Numbered from the stretch's first letter, positions 30,847-43,070 are shown. The stretch: DNA of 64,000 nt from CAWHQZ01 sp963831645 (GCA_963831645.1 CAWHQZ010000028.1:372001-436000); one strand, 5' to 3'. A program made the numbers and translations. Notes: generated by a model not told the origin, from the sequence alone.

Positions 30847-31505
30847 TTCTTTTTTCTGACTTTCCCCCCGGCCGTGAAGTGCCTGGGGAAAAGCGCCGCG
30901 AGGCTGGCCCGCACCGTGGCGATCGCGTCCTGCCGGGTGTAGGGCCGCGCCATGGTCATGAGATCGAGCCACAGACCTTCGAGCAGGGCATCGAGCGCGC
31001 GTGCGATGTGTTTTGCCTCGTACGGGTATTGGCCCTCGCGGATGATGTCCGAGCACAGCTTGAGGATGGCGGCGGAATACTCGGCGTCGTTGGACGAGCA
31101 ATGCTCCTGATAGGTCGGCCTTGACTGTGCTTCTGCCCAGAAGGCGCACCAGGCTGCAAGCGTTCGCGGCGTGCATACCCTTTCATTGAAGTCTTCGGTC
31201 ATGAGGTGGGCGAGTTTTTCCGCCGGCGTCGGTCCGGCCGACTTGAGCGCCTCGTTCCAGTTGTCGCGATACTGCCCGGCAAGCTGTTTCAGGGTTTCGA
31301 CCAGCAGCTTTTCCTTGGTATCGAAGTGAAAGTTGACGATCCCGACCGAAAGACCCGCAGTCTTGGCGACGTCGGCGAGGGTCAGGGCGGCGTAACCCTT
31401 CCTGGCCAGAGTATCGATGGTGGCCTCGATGAGTTGGTGGCGGCGAACCGCCTTTGAGGCCTTGCGCTGCGACCGTGCCTGTTCGGCGACCGCGACGGTG
31501 CTCAT
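30843..31505 (-). CDS. TetR-family regulator (BetI-like)
   Basis: A 220-residue repressor. The N-terminal helix-turn-helix is RRHQLIEATIDTLARKGY, then LTLADVAKTAGLSVGIVNFHF, and FDTKEKLLVETL follows as in BetI. The ligand domain contains WCAFWAEAQSRPTYQEHCSSND, also close to BetI. BetI represses choline-to-betaine genes in relatives. Here it sits between a methyltransferase and an acyl-CoA dehydrogenase, with ATGA overlaps on both sides, and probably controls its own operon. Confidence 0.85.
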   Translation of the reverse strand: MSTVAVAEQARSQRKASKAVRRHQLIEATIDTLARKGYAALTLADVAKTAGLSVGIVNFHFDTKEKLLVETLKQLAGQYRDNWNEALKSAGPTPAEKLAHLMTEDFNERVCTPRTLAAWCAFWAEAQSRPTYQEHCSSNDAEYSAAILKLCSDIIREGQYPYEAKHIARALDALLEGLWLDLMTMARPYTRQDAIATVRASLAALFPRHFTAGGKVRKKK

Positions 31506-32302
31506 TTGGCGGAAGATCCGGGCTTGTGGCCGCGCAGATGCGTCGGACAATGCTCGCCCGTATCGAGCACCACCAGCATCTTCCCCCAAATCTCGATATT
31601 GTGGTCGACGAACTCCCGGCCGAGCTTCGTCACCGCGGATGGATAGAGCGAGCCCTTCAGCCGCGCCAGTTCCTCACGGGCCGTACTGCGGTACCAGGCG
31701 TTGCGGCTTTCCATTGAGATCTCCTCGAAGCCGGCCTTATCCATGGCATCGCGGTAGCGGGCGGGCGATGCCATTCCGAAATCGAGGCCTTCGGCAGCGA
31801 TGTAGGCGCGCATTTCCACACTTGGGGTACCGTCATGGCCAATGAGCCAGTCGGAAGCCGCGAACCAGCCGCCGGGTTTCAGCACGCGATAGACCTCGGC
31901 CATCAAGGCGTGCTTGTCGGCCATGTGGACGATCGAGTCCTTTGAAAAGACGATGTCGAACCGGCGGCTGGCGAAGGGCAGGGGACCCGGTGTCACCGTA
32001 AGGAACTCGACCTCGCCGCCGCGGCCGCGCTGGTACGCGCGCCCCCGCGCTTTGCCCAGTACCGTCTCCTCGACGTCGATGCCGGTTACGTGGCCGGCGC
32101 CGTGGTGGTCAAGAAGCTCGAAGTCCGCTCCGCCGACACCGCACCCGATATCGAGCACCTGCTTGCCACGAACGTCGATGCCGGCAAGGATGCGCGCTAC
32201 CTCCGCCGGCCCGCCGGGCGACAGCCACCCTTCGCCCCAGATCGCCTCGAGCATGCCGATGAGCTTGTCGGGATAAAGTTCCCCGCCGGCACCCTCTGGC
32301 AT
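31502..32302 (-). CDS. SAM-dependent methyltransferase, phosphoethanolamine N-methyltransferase-like
   Basis: About 266 residues of a class I methyltransferase. VLDIGCGVGGADFELL is motif I, GIDVEETV is the acidic strand after it, and VFSKDSIVHMADKHALMAEVYRVLKPGG is the region typical of phosphoethanolamine and glycine-betaine-type N-methyltransferases, as is LSPGGPAEVARIL before motif I. The C-terminal THLRGHKPG is noted. The start is ATG 32302, with GGGAGGA a few bases upstream. The likely role is methylation of a small amine in choline or betaine metabolism; the substrate is inferred only from resemblance and from the BetI-like neighbour. Confidence 0.8.
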   Translation of the reverse strand: MPEGAGGELYPDKLIGMLEAIWGEGWLSPGGPAEVARILAGIDVRGKQVLDIGCGVGGADFELLDHHGAGHVTGIDVEETVLGKARGRAYQRGRGGEVEFLTVTPGPLPFASRRFDIVFSKDSIVHMADKHALMAEVYRVLKPGGWFAASDWLIGHDGTPSVEMRAYIAAEGLDFGMASPARYRDAMDKAGFEEISMESRNAWYRSTAREELARLKGSLYPSAVTKLGREFVDHNIEIWGKMLVVLDTGEHCPTHLRGHKPGSSAK

Positions 32303-32420
32303 CCGTCCTCCCGTCGCTGGTTGCCGCCTTCTGCCCACATATTGAATGAACATTCAATTAGAATCAATGACGGGCTCAAGGAGGGACCGCCAGGACCCGC
32401 GATGGTCTCAGGCGGGATGG

Positions 32421-33308
32421 TTATCGGCCTCCGCCTACCGGGCGGTTTGCCAGGAGCTCGAGCGCCTTCACCATCGCCGAGTGATCCCAGTCGCCGCCTC
32501 CCTGGGCGGCACACGCGTTGAAGAGCTGCTGGGCTGTCGCCGTGTTCGGCAGTGCGACACCCAGGGTCTTGGCGCCGCTGAGCGCCAGATCGAGATCCTT
32601 CTGGTGCAGCCTGATGCGAAAGCCGGGATTGAAGGTCCGATTGATCATGCGCTCGCCATGGACTTCGAGGATCTTGGAGGATGCGAAACCACCCATGAGC
32701 GCCTGGCGCACCTTGGCCGCATCGGCGCCCGCCCGGGAAGCGAACAGCAGGGCTTCGGCCACGGCTTCTATGGTCAGTGCGACGATGATCTGGTTGGCGA
32801 CCTTGGTCGTCTGACCATCGCCGTTACCACCCACCAGGGTAATGTTTTTCCCCATGAGCTCGAAGACCGGCTTGACGCGGGCGAAGGCCTCCTCGGAGCC
32901 GCCTACCATGATGGTCAGGCTGGCAGCCTTGGCGCCGACCTCGCCGCCCGATACCGGCGCGTCGAGGTAGTCACAGCCCATCTCGTTGATGCGGCGCGCG
33001 AACTCCTTGGTGGCGATGGGCGATATCGAGCTCATGTCGATCACGGTCCTGCCCGGGCTCAGTCCCTCCGCGACTCCCGCCGGCCCGAACAGCACCTTCT
33101 CGACATCCGGCGTGTCGGTCACCATGAGGATGACGATGTCGGCCTTGCTCGCGACCTCGGCGGCACTGGCGCACACCGTCGCGCCGGCACGTTTCAGCTC
33201 CTCCGGAACGCCCGATCGGCTCATGGCGAAGAGCGTGTGTCCGCCCGCCAGCAGATGGCCCGCCATCGGCTTTCCCATGATTCCCAGTCCGATGAATCCG
33301 ATGTCCAT
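32421..33308 (-). CDS. glxR: 2-Hydroxy-3-oxopropionate (tartronate semialdehyde) reductase
   Basis: A 295-residue beta-hydroxyacid dehydrogenase. The Rossmann motif is GFIGLGIMGKPMAGHL (residues 4-19), the substrate motif is DAPVSGGEVGAKAASLTIMVGG, and the catalytic Lys lies in GQTTKVANQIIVAL. It reduces tartronate semialdehyde to glycerate with NADH in glyoxylate use. Hydroxypyruvate isomerase lies 14 bases upstream on the same strand, the standard hyi-glxR pair. Its distinct neighbour GhrA is at 8-9 kb. Confidence 0.92.
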   Translation of the reverse strand: MDIGFIGLGIMGKPMAGHLLAGGHTLFAMSRSGVPEELKRAGATVCASAAEVASKADIVILMVTDTPDVEKVLFGPAGVAEGLSPGRTVIDMSSISPIATKEFARRINEMGCDYLDAPVSGGEVGAKAASLTIMVGGSEEAFARVKPVFELMGKNITLVGGNGDGQTTKVANQIIVALTIEAVAEALLFASRAGADAAKVRQALMGGFASSKILEVHGERMINRTFNPGFRIRLHQKDLDLALSGAKTLGVALPNTATAQQLFNACAAQGGGDWDHSAMVKALELLANRPVGGGR

Positions 33309-33322
33309 GGGCCCGCTCTCCG

Positions 33323-34111
33323 TCAGGTGCTCTGTTTCAGGTAAGGCGCCATCCAGCTCAATCCGGCCATCGTGTCCCCGCGCGGTCGGTATTCGCAGCC
33401 GATCCAGCCCGCGTAACCCGAGCTGTCGAGCTCGCCGAGCACGAACGGGTAGTTGATCTCGCCGGTGCCGGGCTCGTTGCGGCCGGGGTTGTCGGCAAGC
33501 TGGACGTGGGCGATGCGCTCCCGGTGTTGCCTGAACGTGGCGACGAGCTCACCACCCGTGCGCTGCTGGTGGTAGAGATCAAATTGGATGAATGCGTTGT
33601 CGGACGCTGCTTCGGCGATGATCTCGCTGGCCAGCGCCACGCGGTTGAGCCAGAAGCCAGGGATGTCGAAGTTGTTGATAGGCTCGATGGCGAGGCGCAC
33701 TCCTGCCTTTTTCAGGGTCTCGGCGGCAAAGCGCACGTTGCTCACGAACGTGGCGCGGATGCGCGCCGGATCGCCGTCCGGGTCGGGAATGCCGGCGAGG
33801 CAATTGACAGTGGGGCAGGCAAGCGCATGGGCGTATTCGGCGGCGAGCTTCACGCTTTCGCGGAACGCGTCCTCCCGTCCTGGGATCGCCGCTATGCCGC
33901 GTTCTCCCTTGTCCCAGTTTCCGGCCGGCAGGTTGAAAAGCGCCTGGATCAGACCGTTGTCGCGCAGTTGTGCGGCGAGCGTTTGCTTGGGCCAGGCATA
34001 GGGAAAAAGATACTCGACCCCGAGGAAGCCGGCGCGTCGCGCCGCCGCGAAACGGGCGGGAAACTCGACTTCGCTGAACAACATCGTGAGGTTGGCGCAG
34101 AACTTCAGCAT
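33323..34111 (-). CDS. hyi: Hydroxypyruvate isomerase
   Basis: A 262-residue TIM-barrel enzyme that interconverts hydroxypyruvate and tartronate semialdehyde. Family motifs are FCANLTMLFSEV at the start, the metal ligand region LAIEPINNFDIPGFWLN, and QFDLYHQQRTGGEL, with GEINYPFVL and GCEYRPRGDT at the end. It forms the first gene of the hyi-glxR pair; the product of one is the substrate of the other. Confidence 0.93.
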   Translation of the reverse strand: MLKFCANLTMLFSEVEFPARFAAARRAGFLGVEYLFPYAWPKQTLAAQLRDNGLIQALFNLPAGNWDKGERGIAAIPGREDAFRESVKLAAEYAHALACPTVNCLAGIPDPDGDPARIRATFVSNVRFAAETLKKAGVRLAIEPINNFDIPGFWLNRVALASEIIAEAASDNAFIQFDLYHQQRTGGELVATFRQHRERIAHVQLADNPGRNEPGTGEINYPFVLGELDSSGYAGWIGCEYRPRGDTMAGLSWMAPYLKQST

Positions 34112-34177
34112 CGGTTTCTTCGGCTTCGAATTTCAGCGGGGCGGCCGCGCCGGTTATTGCAATTTCACGGCCAGCAC

Positions 34178-35680
34178 TCAATTCCGGTGCTTCGCCAGCC
34201 AGTCATCGAGCCCTTTGATCTCATCGGGTGTCATCTTGAGCCCGAGCTTGCTTCGACGCCATACGATATCGGCCGCGGTCATGGCCCACTCGTTGGCCGC
34301 CAGATGGAGAACCTCGCGCTCGTAGAGGCCGGCGCCGAAATCGCGCCCGAGGTCGGCAACCGAAATGGCGTCAGCGAAGATGTCCTTTGCACCCGTGCCG
34401 TAGGCGCGGGCGACCCGGTGCGCCGTTGCCGGGTCCAGCGCCGGGCACGACTGTTCGACCTCGCGCGCCAGGTCATCGACGCCGTCCACCGGCAGGTCGC
34501 CGCCCGGTAACGGCTGGTCGCGCGTCCAGCTCGGCAGCGCCTCGCCCAGCCACGGCGCCAGCTTGGCCAACGCTTCCTCGGCGAGCCGGCGATAGGTGGT
34601 GATCTTGCCACCGAATATAGTGAGCAGCGCCGGCTGGCCTTTCTCGCCTCTGAGCTCGAGAACATAGTCGCGCGTGACGGCGTGCGCGGGTGCATCGCCG
34701 CCGCCGGCGAGCGGCCGCACCCCCGAGTATGTCCACGCGACGTCACCCGGTCGCACCGGGTTGGCGAAATAGCCGCTCGCCGCATGGCACAGATACTCGA
34801 CCTCGTCATCGCGAATCTCGACGTTGGCGAGGCTGCCGTCGAAATCGACGTCGGTCGTTCCGATGAGGGTGTAGTCGTGCTCGTAGGGAATGGCGAACAC
34901 GATGCGCCCGTCGGCGTTCTGGAAAATGTAGGCGCGGTCGTGGTCGAACACCTTCGGCACGACGATGTGGCTGCCCTTGACGAGCCGGACGCTGGCGGCG
35001 TCCTCGTTGCGCACCAGACCTGCGACCTCGGCCACCCAGGGACCTGCCGCATTGATGAGGATGCGCGCCCTCGCCGCCCACCTTTCGCCGGAGGGAGCAT
35101 CGGTGAGATCGATCCGCCACTGGCCGTTTGCCCTCGTGGCGCCGGTCATCGCCGTGCGGGTCCGGATCGCGGCCCCGCGTCTCGCCGCATCCACGGCGTT
35201 CAGGACCACCAGTCGGGCATCATCTACCCAGCAGTCGGAATATTCGAAACCGCGTCTGAATGTCTGCTTGAGCGGCGCCCCTGCCGGATCGCTCGCGAGA
35301 TCGATGGCGCGCGAGGGCGGCAGCAGCTTGCGCCCGCCCAGGTGATCATAGAGAAACAGCCCCAGGCGGATGAGCAGCGCCGGCCTCAACCCGTCATGGT
35401 GCGGAAGGACGAAGCGCAGCGGCCTGATGATGTGCGGCGCCAGACGCCACAGCACCTCGCGTTCTGCGAGCGACTCCCGCACCAGCCCGAATTCGTAGTG
35501 TTCGAGATAGCGAAGTCCGCCGTGCACCAGCTTGGTGGATGCCGACGACGTCCCGCTCGCCAGGTCGCTCTTTTCGACCAGCAGCACCTTGAGTCCGCGG
35601 CCGGCCGCATCGCGGGCGATGCCGCAACCGTTCACCCCGCCGCCGATGATCGCGATATCAAAATGGATACCGTTCGACAT
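34178..35680 (-). CDS. glpD: Glycerol-3-phosphate dehydrogenase (aerobic, FAD)
   Basis: A 500-residue peripheral membrane flavoprotein that oxidises glycerol-3-phosphate to dihydroxyacetone phosphate and passes electrons to quinone. The FAD motif is IIGGGVNGCGIARDAAGRG at the N-terminus, then SASTKLVHGGLRYLE, and DARLVVLNAVDAARRG. The C-terminal domain has WRRSKLGL. It lies behind glpR on the same strand with a 32-base gap that holds a candidate GlpR operator. Glycerol kinase is not in the window. Confidence 0.95.
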   Translation of the reverse strand: MSNGIHFDIAIIGGGVNGCGIARDAAGRGLKVLLVEKSDLASGTSSASTKLVHGGLRYLEHYEFGLVRESLAEREVLWRLAPHIIRPLRFVLPHHDGLRPALLIRLGLFLYDHLGGRKLLPPSRAIDLASDPAGAPLKQTFRRGFEYSDCWVDDARLVVLNAVDAARRGAAIRTRTAMTGATRANGQWRIDLTDAPSGERWAARARILINAAGPWVAEVAGLVRNEDAASVRLVKGSHIVVPKVFDHDRAYIFQNADGRIVFAIPYEHDYTLIGTTDVDFDGSLANVEIRDDEVEYLCHAASGYFANPVRPGDVAWTYSGVRPLAGGGDAPAHAVTRDYVLELRGEKGQPALLTIFGGKITTYRRLAEEALAKLAPWLGEALPSWTRDQPLPGGDLPVDGVDDLAREVEQSCPALDPATAHRVARAYGTGAKDIFADAISVADLGRDFGAGLYEREVLHLAANEWAMTAADIVWRRSKLGLKMTPDEIKGLDDWLAKHRN

Positions 35681-35684
35681 AAAT

Positions 35685-35707
35685 TCGAAAATTATCGCAA
35701 TTTATCG
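35685..35707 (-). promoter_or_regulatory. Candidate GlpR operator before glpD (phased TCG repeats)
   Basis: Between glpR and glpD the + strand has TCG at 35685-35687, 35695-35697 and 35705-35707, exactly ten bases apart in an A/T-rich context. On the coding strand this reads CGATAAATTG, CGATAATTTT, CGAATTT. DeoR-family repressors commonly bind such helically phased T/A-TTCG repeats. A similar array is present before glpV. Assigning GlpR is inference from position and family. Confidence 0.6.
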
Positions 35708-35712
35708 AAATA

Positions 35713-36483
35713 TCAAGCGGCCAGTGCGATTTCCAGCCTCACATCCGTATCGCGGCAGATGTCGATGAGCCGCTGTGACGGTGCCCGGTCGGTGACGAAA
35801 TAGTCGAGCTGTGAAATGTGCCCGATGCGCATCGGCGCGGAGCGCTCATACTTCATGGCATCGGCGACGAGAATCGAAATGCGGGCGTTTTCGATGATCG
35901 CTTTGGCAACGTTCACTTCGCGGTAGTCGAAGTCGAGCAGCGAGCCGTCCTCGTCGATCGCCGATGTACCGATGACCGCGTAGTCGACCTTGAACTGTCG
36001 GATGAATTGTGCCGTCGCCTCGCCGACGACGCCGCCATCCGTATGCCGAACCACCCCGCCTGCGACGATCATCTCGATGTTGGGTTTGCCTGCCAAGATA
36101 TTGATAACCTTTATGTTATTTGTGATGATGAGAAGGCCTTGCCGCTCCCTCAGCGCCATCGCCACCTGTTCGGTGGTGGTGCCGATATTGATGAACAGCG
36201 AGCAATCGTCGGGGATCAGCGCCGCTGCCCGGACACCAATTCGCCGCTTCTCGTCCGTGGCAAGCTGGCGGCGAGCTTCGTAGGCGAAGTTGGCAACGCC
36301 GGAGGACAGCATCGCCCCGCCGTGAAACCGCTGCAGCAGGCCGCGTTCGCAAAGGTCGTTGAGATCCTTGCGGATCGTTTGCGGGGTTACTTCGAAACGT
36401 GACGCAAGATCTTCCACGCTCACCCTCCCGGCCTGCTTGACCAGTTCCACGATGTCGAGTTGCCGGGGTGTTTCGATCACCAT
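35713..36483 (-). CDS. glpR: DeoR-family repressor of glycerol genes
   Basis: About 256 residues. The N-terminal DeoR helix-turn-helix is VSVEDLASRFEVTPQTIRKDL, and the C-terminal sugar-phosphate sensor domain contains the usual FINIGTTTEQVA and AVIGTSAIDEDGSLLDFD. GlpR releases DNA on binding glycerol-3-phosphate. ATG 36483 has AAGGA six bases before it, better than earlier in-frame starts. It lies between glpD and the divergent glpV operon and probably controls both. Confidence 0.9.
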   Translation of the reverse strand: MVIETPRQLDIVELVKQAGRVSVEDLASRFEVTPQTIRKDLNDLCERGLLQRFHGGAMLSSGVANFAYEARRQLATDEKRRIGVRAAALIPDDCSLFINIGTTTEQVAMALRERQGLLIITNNIKVINILAGKPNIEMIVAGGVVRHTDGGVVGEATAQFIRQFKVDYAVIGTSAIDEDGSLLDFDYREVNVAKAIIENARISILVADAMKYERSAPMRIGHISQLDYFVTDRAPSQRLIDICRDTDVRLEIALAA

Positions 36484-36617
36484 CAAGCGTCCTTTCGGAA
36501 ACATTCGATTGTCGGCGCAAAGGCGTTCCACTGCAAGGCCTCACAAACGGCAGTTCTGTGCTCGCGGAAAGGCAGAGCTGTTCACCCGAGATTTCACTAG
36601 ACAGGCCGCCTCTCCCG

Positions 36618-36735
36618 CAATTGGACGGTCGCCGGAAATCGGTCGCAATTGGACGGGATAGTCATCAATCAGGCTGTTGAATGGACGGTCTGTCTTCGAT
36701 TGACATTCGTTTTAGTTCGTTTGATAGTCCAATTG
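36618..36735. repeat. CAATTGGAC repeats in the glpR-glpV intergenic region
   Basis: CAATTGGAC occurs at 36618-36626 and 36646-36654 (28 bases apart, each extended as GCAATTGGACGG) and in inverted form GTCCAATTG at 36727-36735, overlapping the likely -10 box of glpV. A partial copy, ATGGACGG, is at 36681-36688. The arrangement suggests a second regulator site or a DNA loop. What binds is unknown. Confidence 0.55.
36700..36728 (+). promoter_or_regulatory. Likely glpV promoter with phased TTCG repeats in the spacer
   Basis: A perfect -35 hexamer TTGACA (36700-36705) is followed after 17 bases by GATAGT (36723-36728, four of six matches). The spacer carries TTCGTTT at 36706-36712 and 36716-36722, ten bases apart, and another TTCG at 36695-36698. 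These resemble DeoR-family operators and mirror the array before glpD, so repressor binding would block polymerase directly. Confidence 0.6.
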
Positions 36736-36761
36736 CTCACTGAGTTTAAGGGAGGTAACCA

Positions 36762-38504
<1,743 letters not shown>

Positions 38505-38620
38505 CCGGCTTTCCGGTTTGACAGGTTGTATCGGGGGCGCGCCACTGGCGCGCCCCCGACTTCGTGCACTACACTTCCCGGAGCAGACAACGTCCCTCCG
38601 GAATTTCGCTGGCCGAGCGC

Positions 38621-39694
38621 ATGTCTCTCGAACTCAGGAATGTAACCAAGCGCGTCGGCGCCGACGTCTACATTTACGAGACCGACCTCAGACTCGAAGC
38701 GGGAACGTTCAACATCCTCCTGGGCACCACGCTCGCCGGCAAGACGACGCTGATGCAGCTCATGGCCGGCATCCAGAGGCCGACTACCGGCACGCTCCAT
38801 TTTCGCGGCGCCGATGTGACCGGTGTTCCGGTGCAGAGGCGCAACGTCTCCATGGTGTATCAGCAGTTCATCAACTATTCGAATTTTTCGGTCTACGACA
38901 ATATCGCCTCTCCGCTGCGCGTCGCCGGGGTGGAAGCTGCAGAAATCGATCGGCGTGTACGCAGGGTGGCCGAGCTGTTGCGCCTGGCGCCGATGCTCGC
39001 ACGCCGGCCGGGCGAGCTCTCCGGCGGGCAGCAACAGCGCACGGCGATCGCTCGCGCCATCGTCAAGGATAGCGATCTCATCCTGCTCGATGAGCCGCTG
39101 GCCAATCTCGACTATAAGCTGCGCGAGGAAATGCGCGAAGAGCTTCCGCGCCTCTTCGCCGGCCGCCCATGCATCGTCGTGTACGCGACGACCGAACCCT
39201 CCGAGGCACTGCTGTTCGGCGGCAACACCGCTACTTTGCATGAAGGGCGAGTCACCCAGTTCGGGCCGACATCGAGCATTTACCGGGGCCCGGCCGATCT
39301 TGTGAGCGCCAGGGTGTTCTCCGATCCACCGATCAACACCGCCAGGGTGACGAAGCGCGGGGCCGCACTCATGCTTGGCGAGACGGTAAAGTGGAAGGCC
39401 GGCGGGGCGGCGCGGGCGCTGCCGGACGGCGAGTACACGATCGGCATCCGGCCGCATCACATCACTCCGCGCAAGAACGGCAGGGGCGCCGCTACGGTCG
39501 AGGGCCGGGTGCTGGTCGCCGAGCTGTCGGGGTCGGAAAGTGTCATTCACTTCGACATGAACGGCCAGACCTGGGTTTCCCAGTCGCACGGCATCCATCC
39601 CTTTGAAGTCGGCTCGACGGCGAAACTCCGTGTCGATGTCGACCGCAGTTTCTTCTTCGGCGACGACGGCCGGCTCATCGCGGGTCGCGGCTGA
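38621..39694 (+). CDS. glpS: Glycerol ABC transporter ATP-binding protein GlpS
   Basis: About 357 residues from ATG 38621. Walker A reads LLGTTLAGKTTLMQL, an unusual GTTLAGKT in place of GPSGSGKS, while the signature LSGGQQQRTAIARAI and Walker B LILLDEPLANLD are canonical. A C-terminal TOBE-like domain follows (IGIRPHHITP). It pairs with GlpT, the second ATPase of the operon, and its stop overlaps the GlpT start (TGATG). Confidence 0.9.
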   Translation: MSLELRNVTKRVGADVYIYETDLRLEAGTFNILLGTTLAGKTTLMQLMAGIQRPTTGTLHFRGADVTGVPVQRRNVSMVYQQFINYSNFSVYDNIASPLRVAGVEAAEIDRRVRRVAELLRLAPMLARRPGELSGGQQQRTAIARAIVKDSDLILLDEPLANLDYKLREEMREELPRLFAGRPCIVVYATTEPSEALLFGGNTATLHEGRVTQFGPTSSIYRGPADLVSARVFSDPPINTARVTKRGAALMLGETVKWKAGGAARALPDGEYTIGIRPHHITPRKNGRGAATVEGRVLVAELSGSESVIHFDMNGQTWVSQSHGIHPFEVGSTAKLRVDVDRSFFFGDDGRLIAGRG

Positions 39695-40754
39695 TGGCCA
39701 AGATCACCCTGGACAACCTTCGCCACAGCTATATGGCACATCCGCAGCGCGACGCGGACTACGCTCTCAAAAAAATTTCAGTCGACTGGGCCGACGGCGG
39801 CGCCTACGCCCTGCTTGGCCCCTCGGGGTGCGGCAAGACGACCTTGCTCAACCTGATTTCCGGGCTGCTCCGGCCCACCGAGGGGCGCATCCTCTTTGAC
39901 GGCAAGGATGTAACGGACGCCACGCCCGAGTCCCGCAACATCGCCCAGGTATTCCAGTTTCCGGTCATCTACGACACCATGTCGGTATACGACAACCTGG
40001 CGTTTCCGCTGCGCAACCGCAGTGTGGCTGAAACCGAGGTGGACAAACGGGTGCGCGAGATCGCGGCGATGCTCGAGCTTGACCGAACGCTCAAAAACCG
40101 CGCCTCGGGACTTACCGCCGACGGCAAGCAGAAAATCTCGCTCGGCCGCGGCCTGGTTCGCTCCGACGTCGCCGTGATCATGTTCGACGAGCCGCTGACC
40201 GTCATCGATCCGCACCTGAAGTGGGTGTTGCGCTCCAAGCTCAAGGAGCTGCATCACCGTATTCGCCGCACCATGATCTATGTGACCCATGACCAGACGG
40301 AGGCACTGACGTTTGCCGATCAGGTGGTGGTCATGAATGAGGGCGAAATCGTCCAGACAGGCACCCCGGTCGAGCTGTTCGAGCGGCCGCGCCACACGTT
40401 TGTCGGGCACTTCATCGGCTCGCCGGGAATGAACGTGCTGCCCTGCGACATAAAGGCCGGCAGGGTGATGTTCGCCGGCCGCGCTGTCGAAACTGTCCAT
40501 GCCAAGGTGCCGGACGGGGCCGGCAGGTTCGAGCTCGGGGTACGTCCCGAATTCGTCACGTTTTCTCCGAACGGCATCCCCATCGACGTCGTCAAGGTGC
40601 TGGATGCCGGCCGCTATCGTATTGTCGAGACCCGGCACGCCGCCGGCGCCATCAAGCTCCTCGTCGCGGAGAGCGCCGACATCCCGGAGGGTCGGGCCCA
40701 GATCGCCTTCGACCCCGCCCATACCCAGGTCTACCGGGACGGCTGGGTGGTAGC

Positions 40755-40758
<4 letters not shown>
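39694..40758 (+). CDS. glpT: Glycerol ABC transporter ATP-binding protein GlpT
   Basis: A 354-residue ATPase with canonical Walker A LLGPSGCGKTTLLNLI. The signature region is degenerate: LTADGKQKISLGRGLV in place of LSGGQ, and the D-loop reads FDEPLTVID. With GlpS it would make a heterodimer in which one composite ATP site differs from the consensus. The C-terminal domain has VRPEFVTFSP. It overlaps glpS by one base and glpP by four. Confidence 0.9.
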
Positions 40759-42415
<1,657 letters not shown>

Positions 42416-42424
42416 GAGGAAACC

Positions 42425-42718
42425 ATGGAGGGAACGACAGGGCTTTCCTGGATGGCATGGACCTGGCAGACCGCTGCCTTCTTCATCTTCATCCTGTTCT
42501 GTTTCGCCGCGATGTCGTTGTGGGAGTACTATGTCCCCGGTGGCTCGCCCCGCCGCGGCATCTTCGGTCTCGACACCACCCGCGGCGATCGTCTCTTCAT
42601 CACTCTTCTCGGCTCGGCCTACATCTTCCTCGCCTGGCTGGGCCTCATGGGCACGCCCCTGTGGGGCGGCTTGGTGCTGGCGCTGATCTTCGGTTTCATC
42701 GTCTTTCGCTGGGTGTAG
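42425..42718 (+). CDS. glpU: Small membrane protein of the glycerol transporter (GlpU, DUF2160)
   Basis: A 97-residue protein with three hydrophobic segments and the internal loop YVPGGSPRRGIFGLDTTRGDR, which is characteristic of the DUF2160 family found at the end of glycerol ABC operons. Its exact role is unknown. It ends the operon nine bases after glpQ. Confidence 0.88.
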   Translation: MEGTTGLSWMAWTWQTAAFFIFILFCFAAMSLWEYYVPGGSPRRGIFGLDTTRGDRLFITLLGSAYIFLAWLGLMGTPLWGGLVLALIFGFIVFRWV

Positions 42719-42762
42719 TAGGTGGCCTCGTGTTGTTCTTGGACAAGTCGATGACGAAGCCG

Positions 42763-42806
42763 CTGGCCAGAACCGCCGGTTCATCCGCGGTCGGTCCTGT
42801 CCAACT
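42763..42806. repeat. 44-bp dispersed repeat, copy 1
   Basis: The 44 bases from CTGGCCAGAACC to TGTCCAACT recur exactly at 46599-46642 in the same orientation. The copy lies in the gap between glpU and the convergent cold-shock gene. Its left flank, TTGGACAAG at 42739-42747, can pair with CTTGTC and TGTCCAA to the right, which may make a hairpin in this copy. Confidence 0.85.
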
Positions 42807-42857
42807 TGTCGCCCGCAGCAGCGCCGGATTTTAGTCCAGGCTGCTTTGGCAGGCGAA

Positions 42858-43070
42858 TTAGGCTGCTTCGGAGAGGTTCTCTGCCGCCGCCTTGCCGGTG
42901 CGCCGGTCAGCGATCACCTCGAAGTTAACCTTCTGGCCTTCGCGCAGGGTGTTCATGTTGGCTCGCTCGACTGCGCTGATGTGGACGAAGACGTCCTTGC
43001 TCCCGTCATCGGGCTGAATGAAGCCATAGCCTTTCTGCATATTGAAGAATTTTACCGTACCGATCGTCAT
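42858..43070 (-). CDS. Cold-shock domain protein (CspA family)
   Basis: A 70-residue single-domain protein. RNP1 KGYGFIQ and RNP2 VFVHISA are present, so it should bind single-stranded RNA and DNA and melt RNA structures. The start is ATG 43070, with AAAGG eight bases upstream; longer extensions are not CspA-like. Downstream lies the 44-bp repeat. Confidence 0.93.
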   Translation of the reverse strand: MTIGTVKFFNMQKGYGFIQPDDGSKDVFVHISAVERANMNTLREGQKVNFEVIADRRTGKAAAENLSEAA

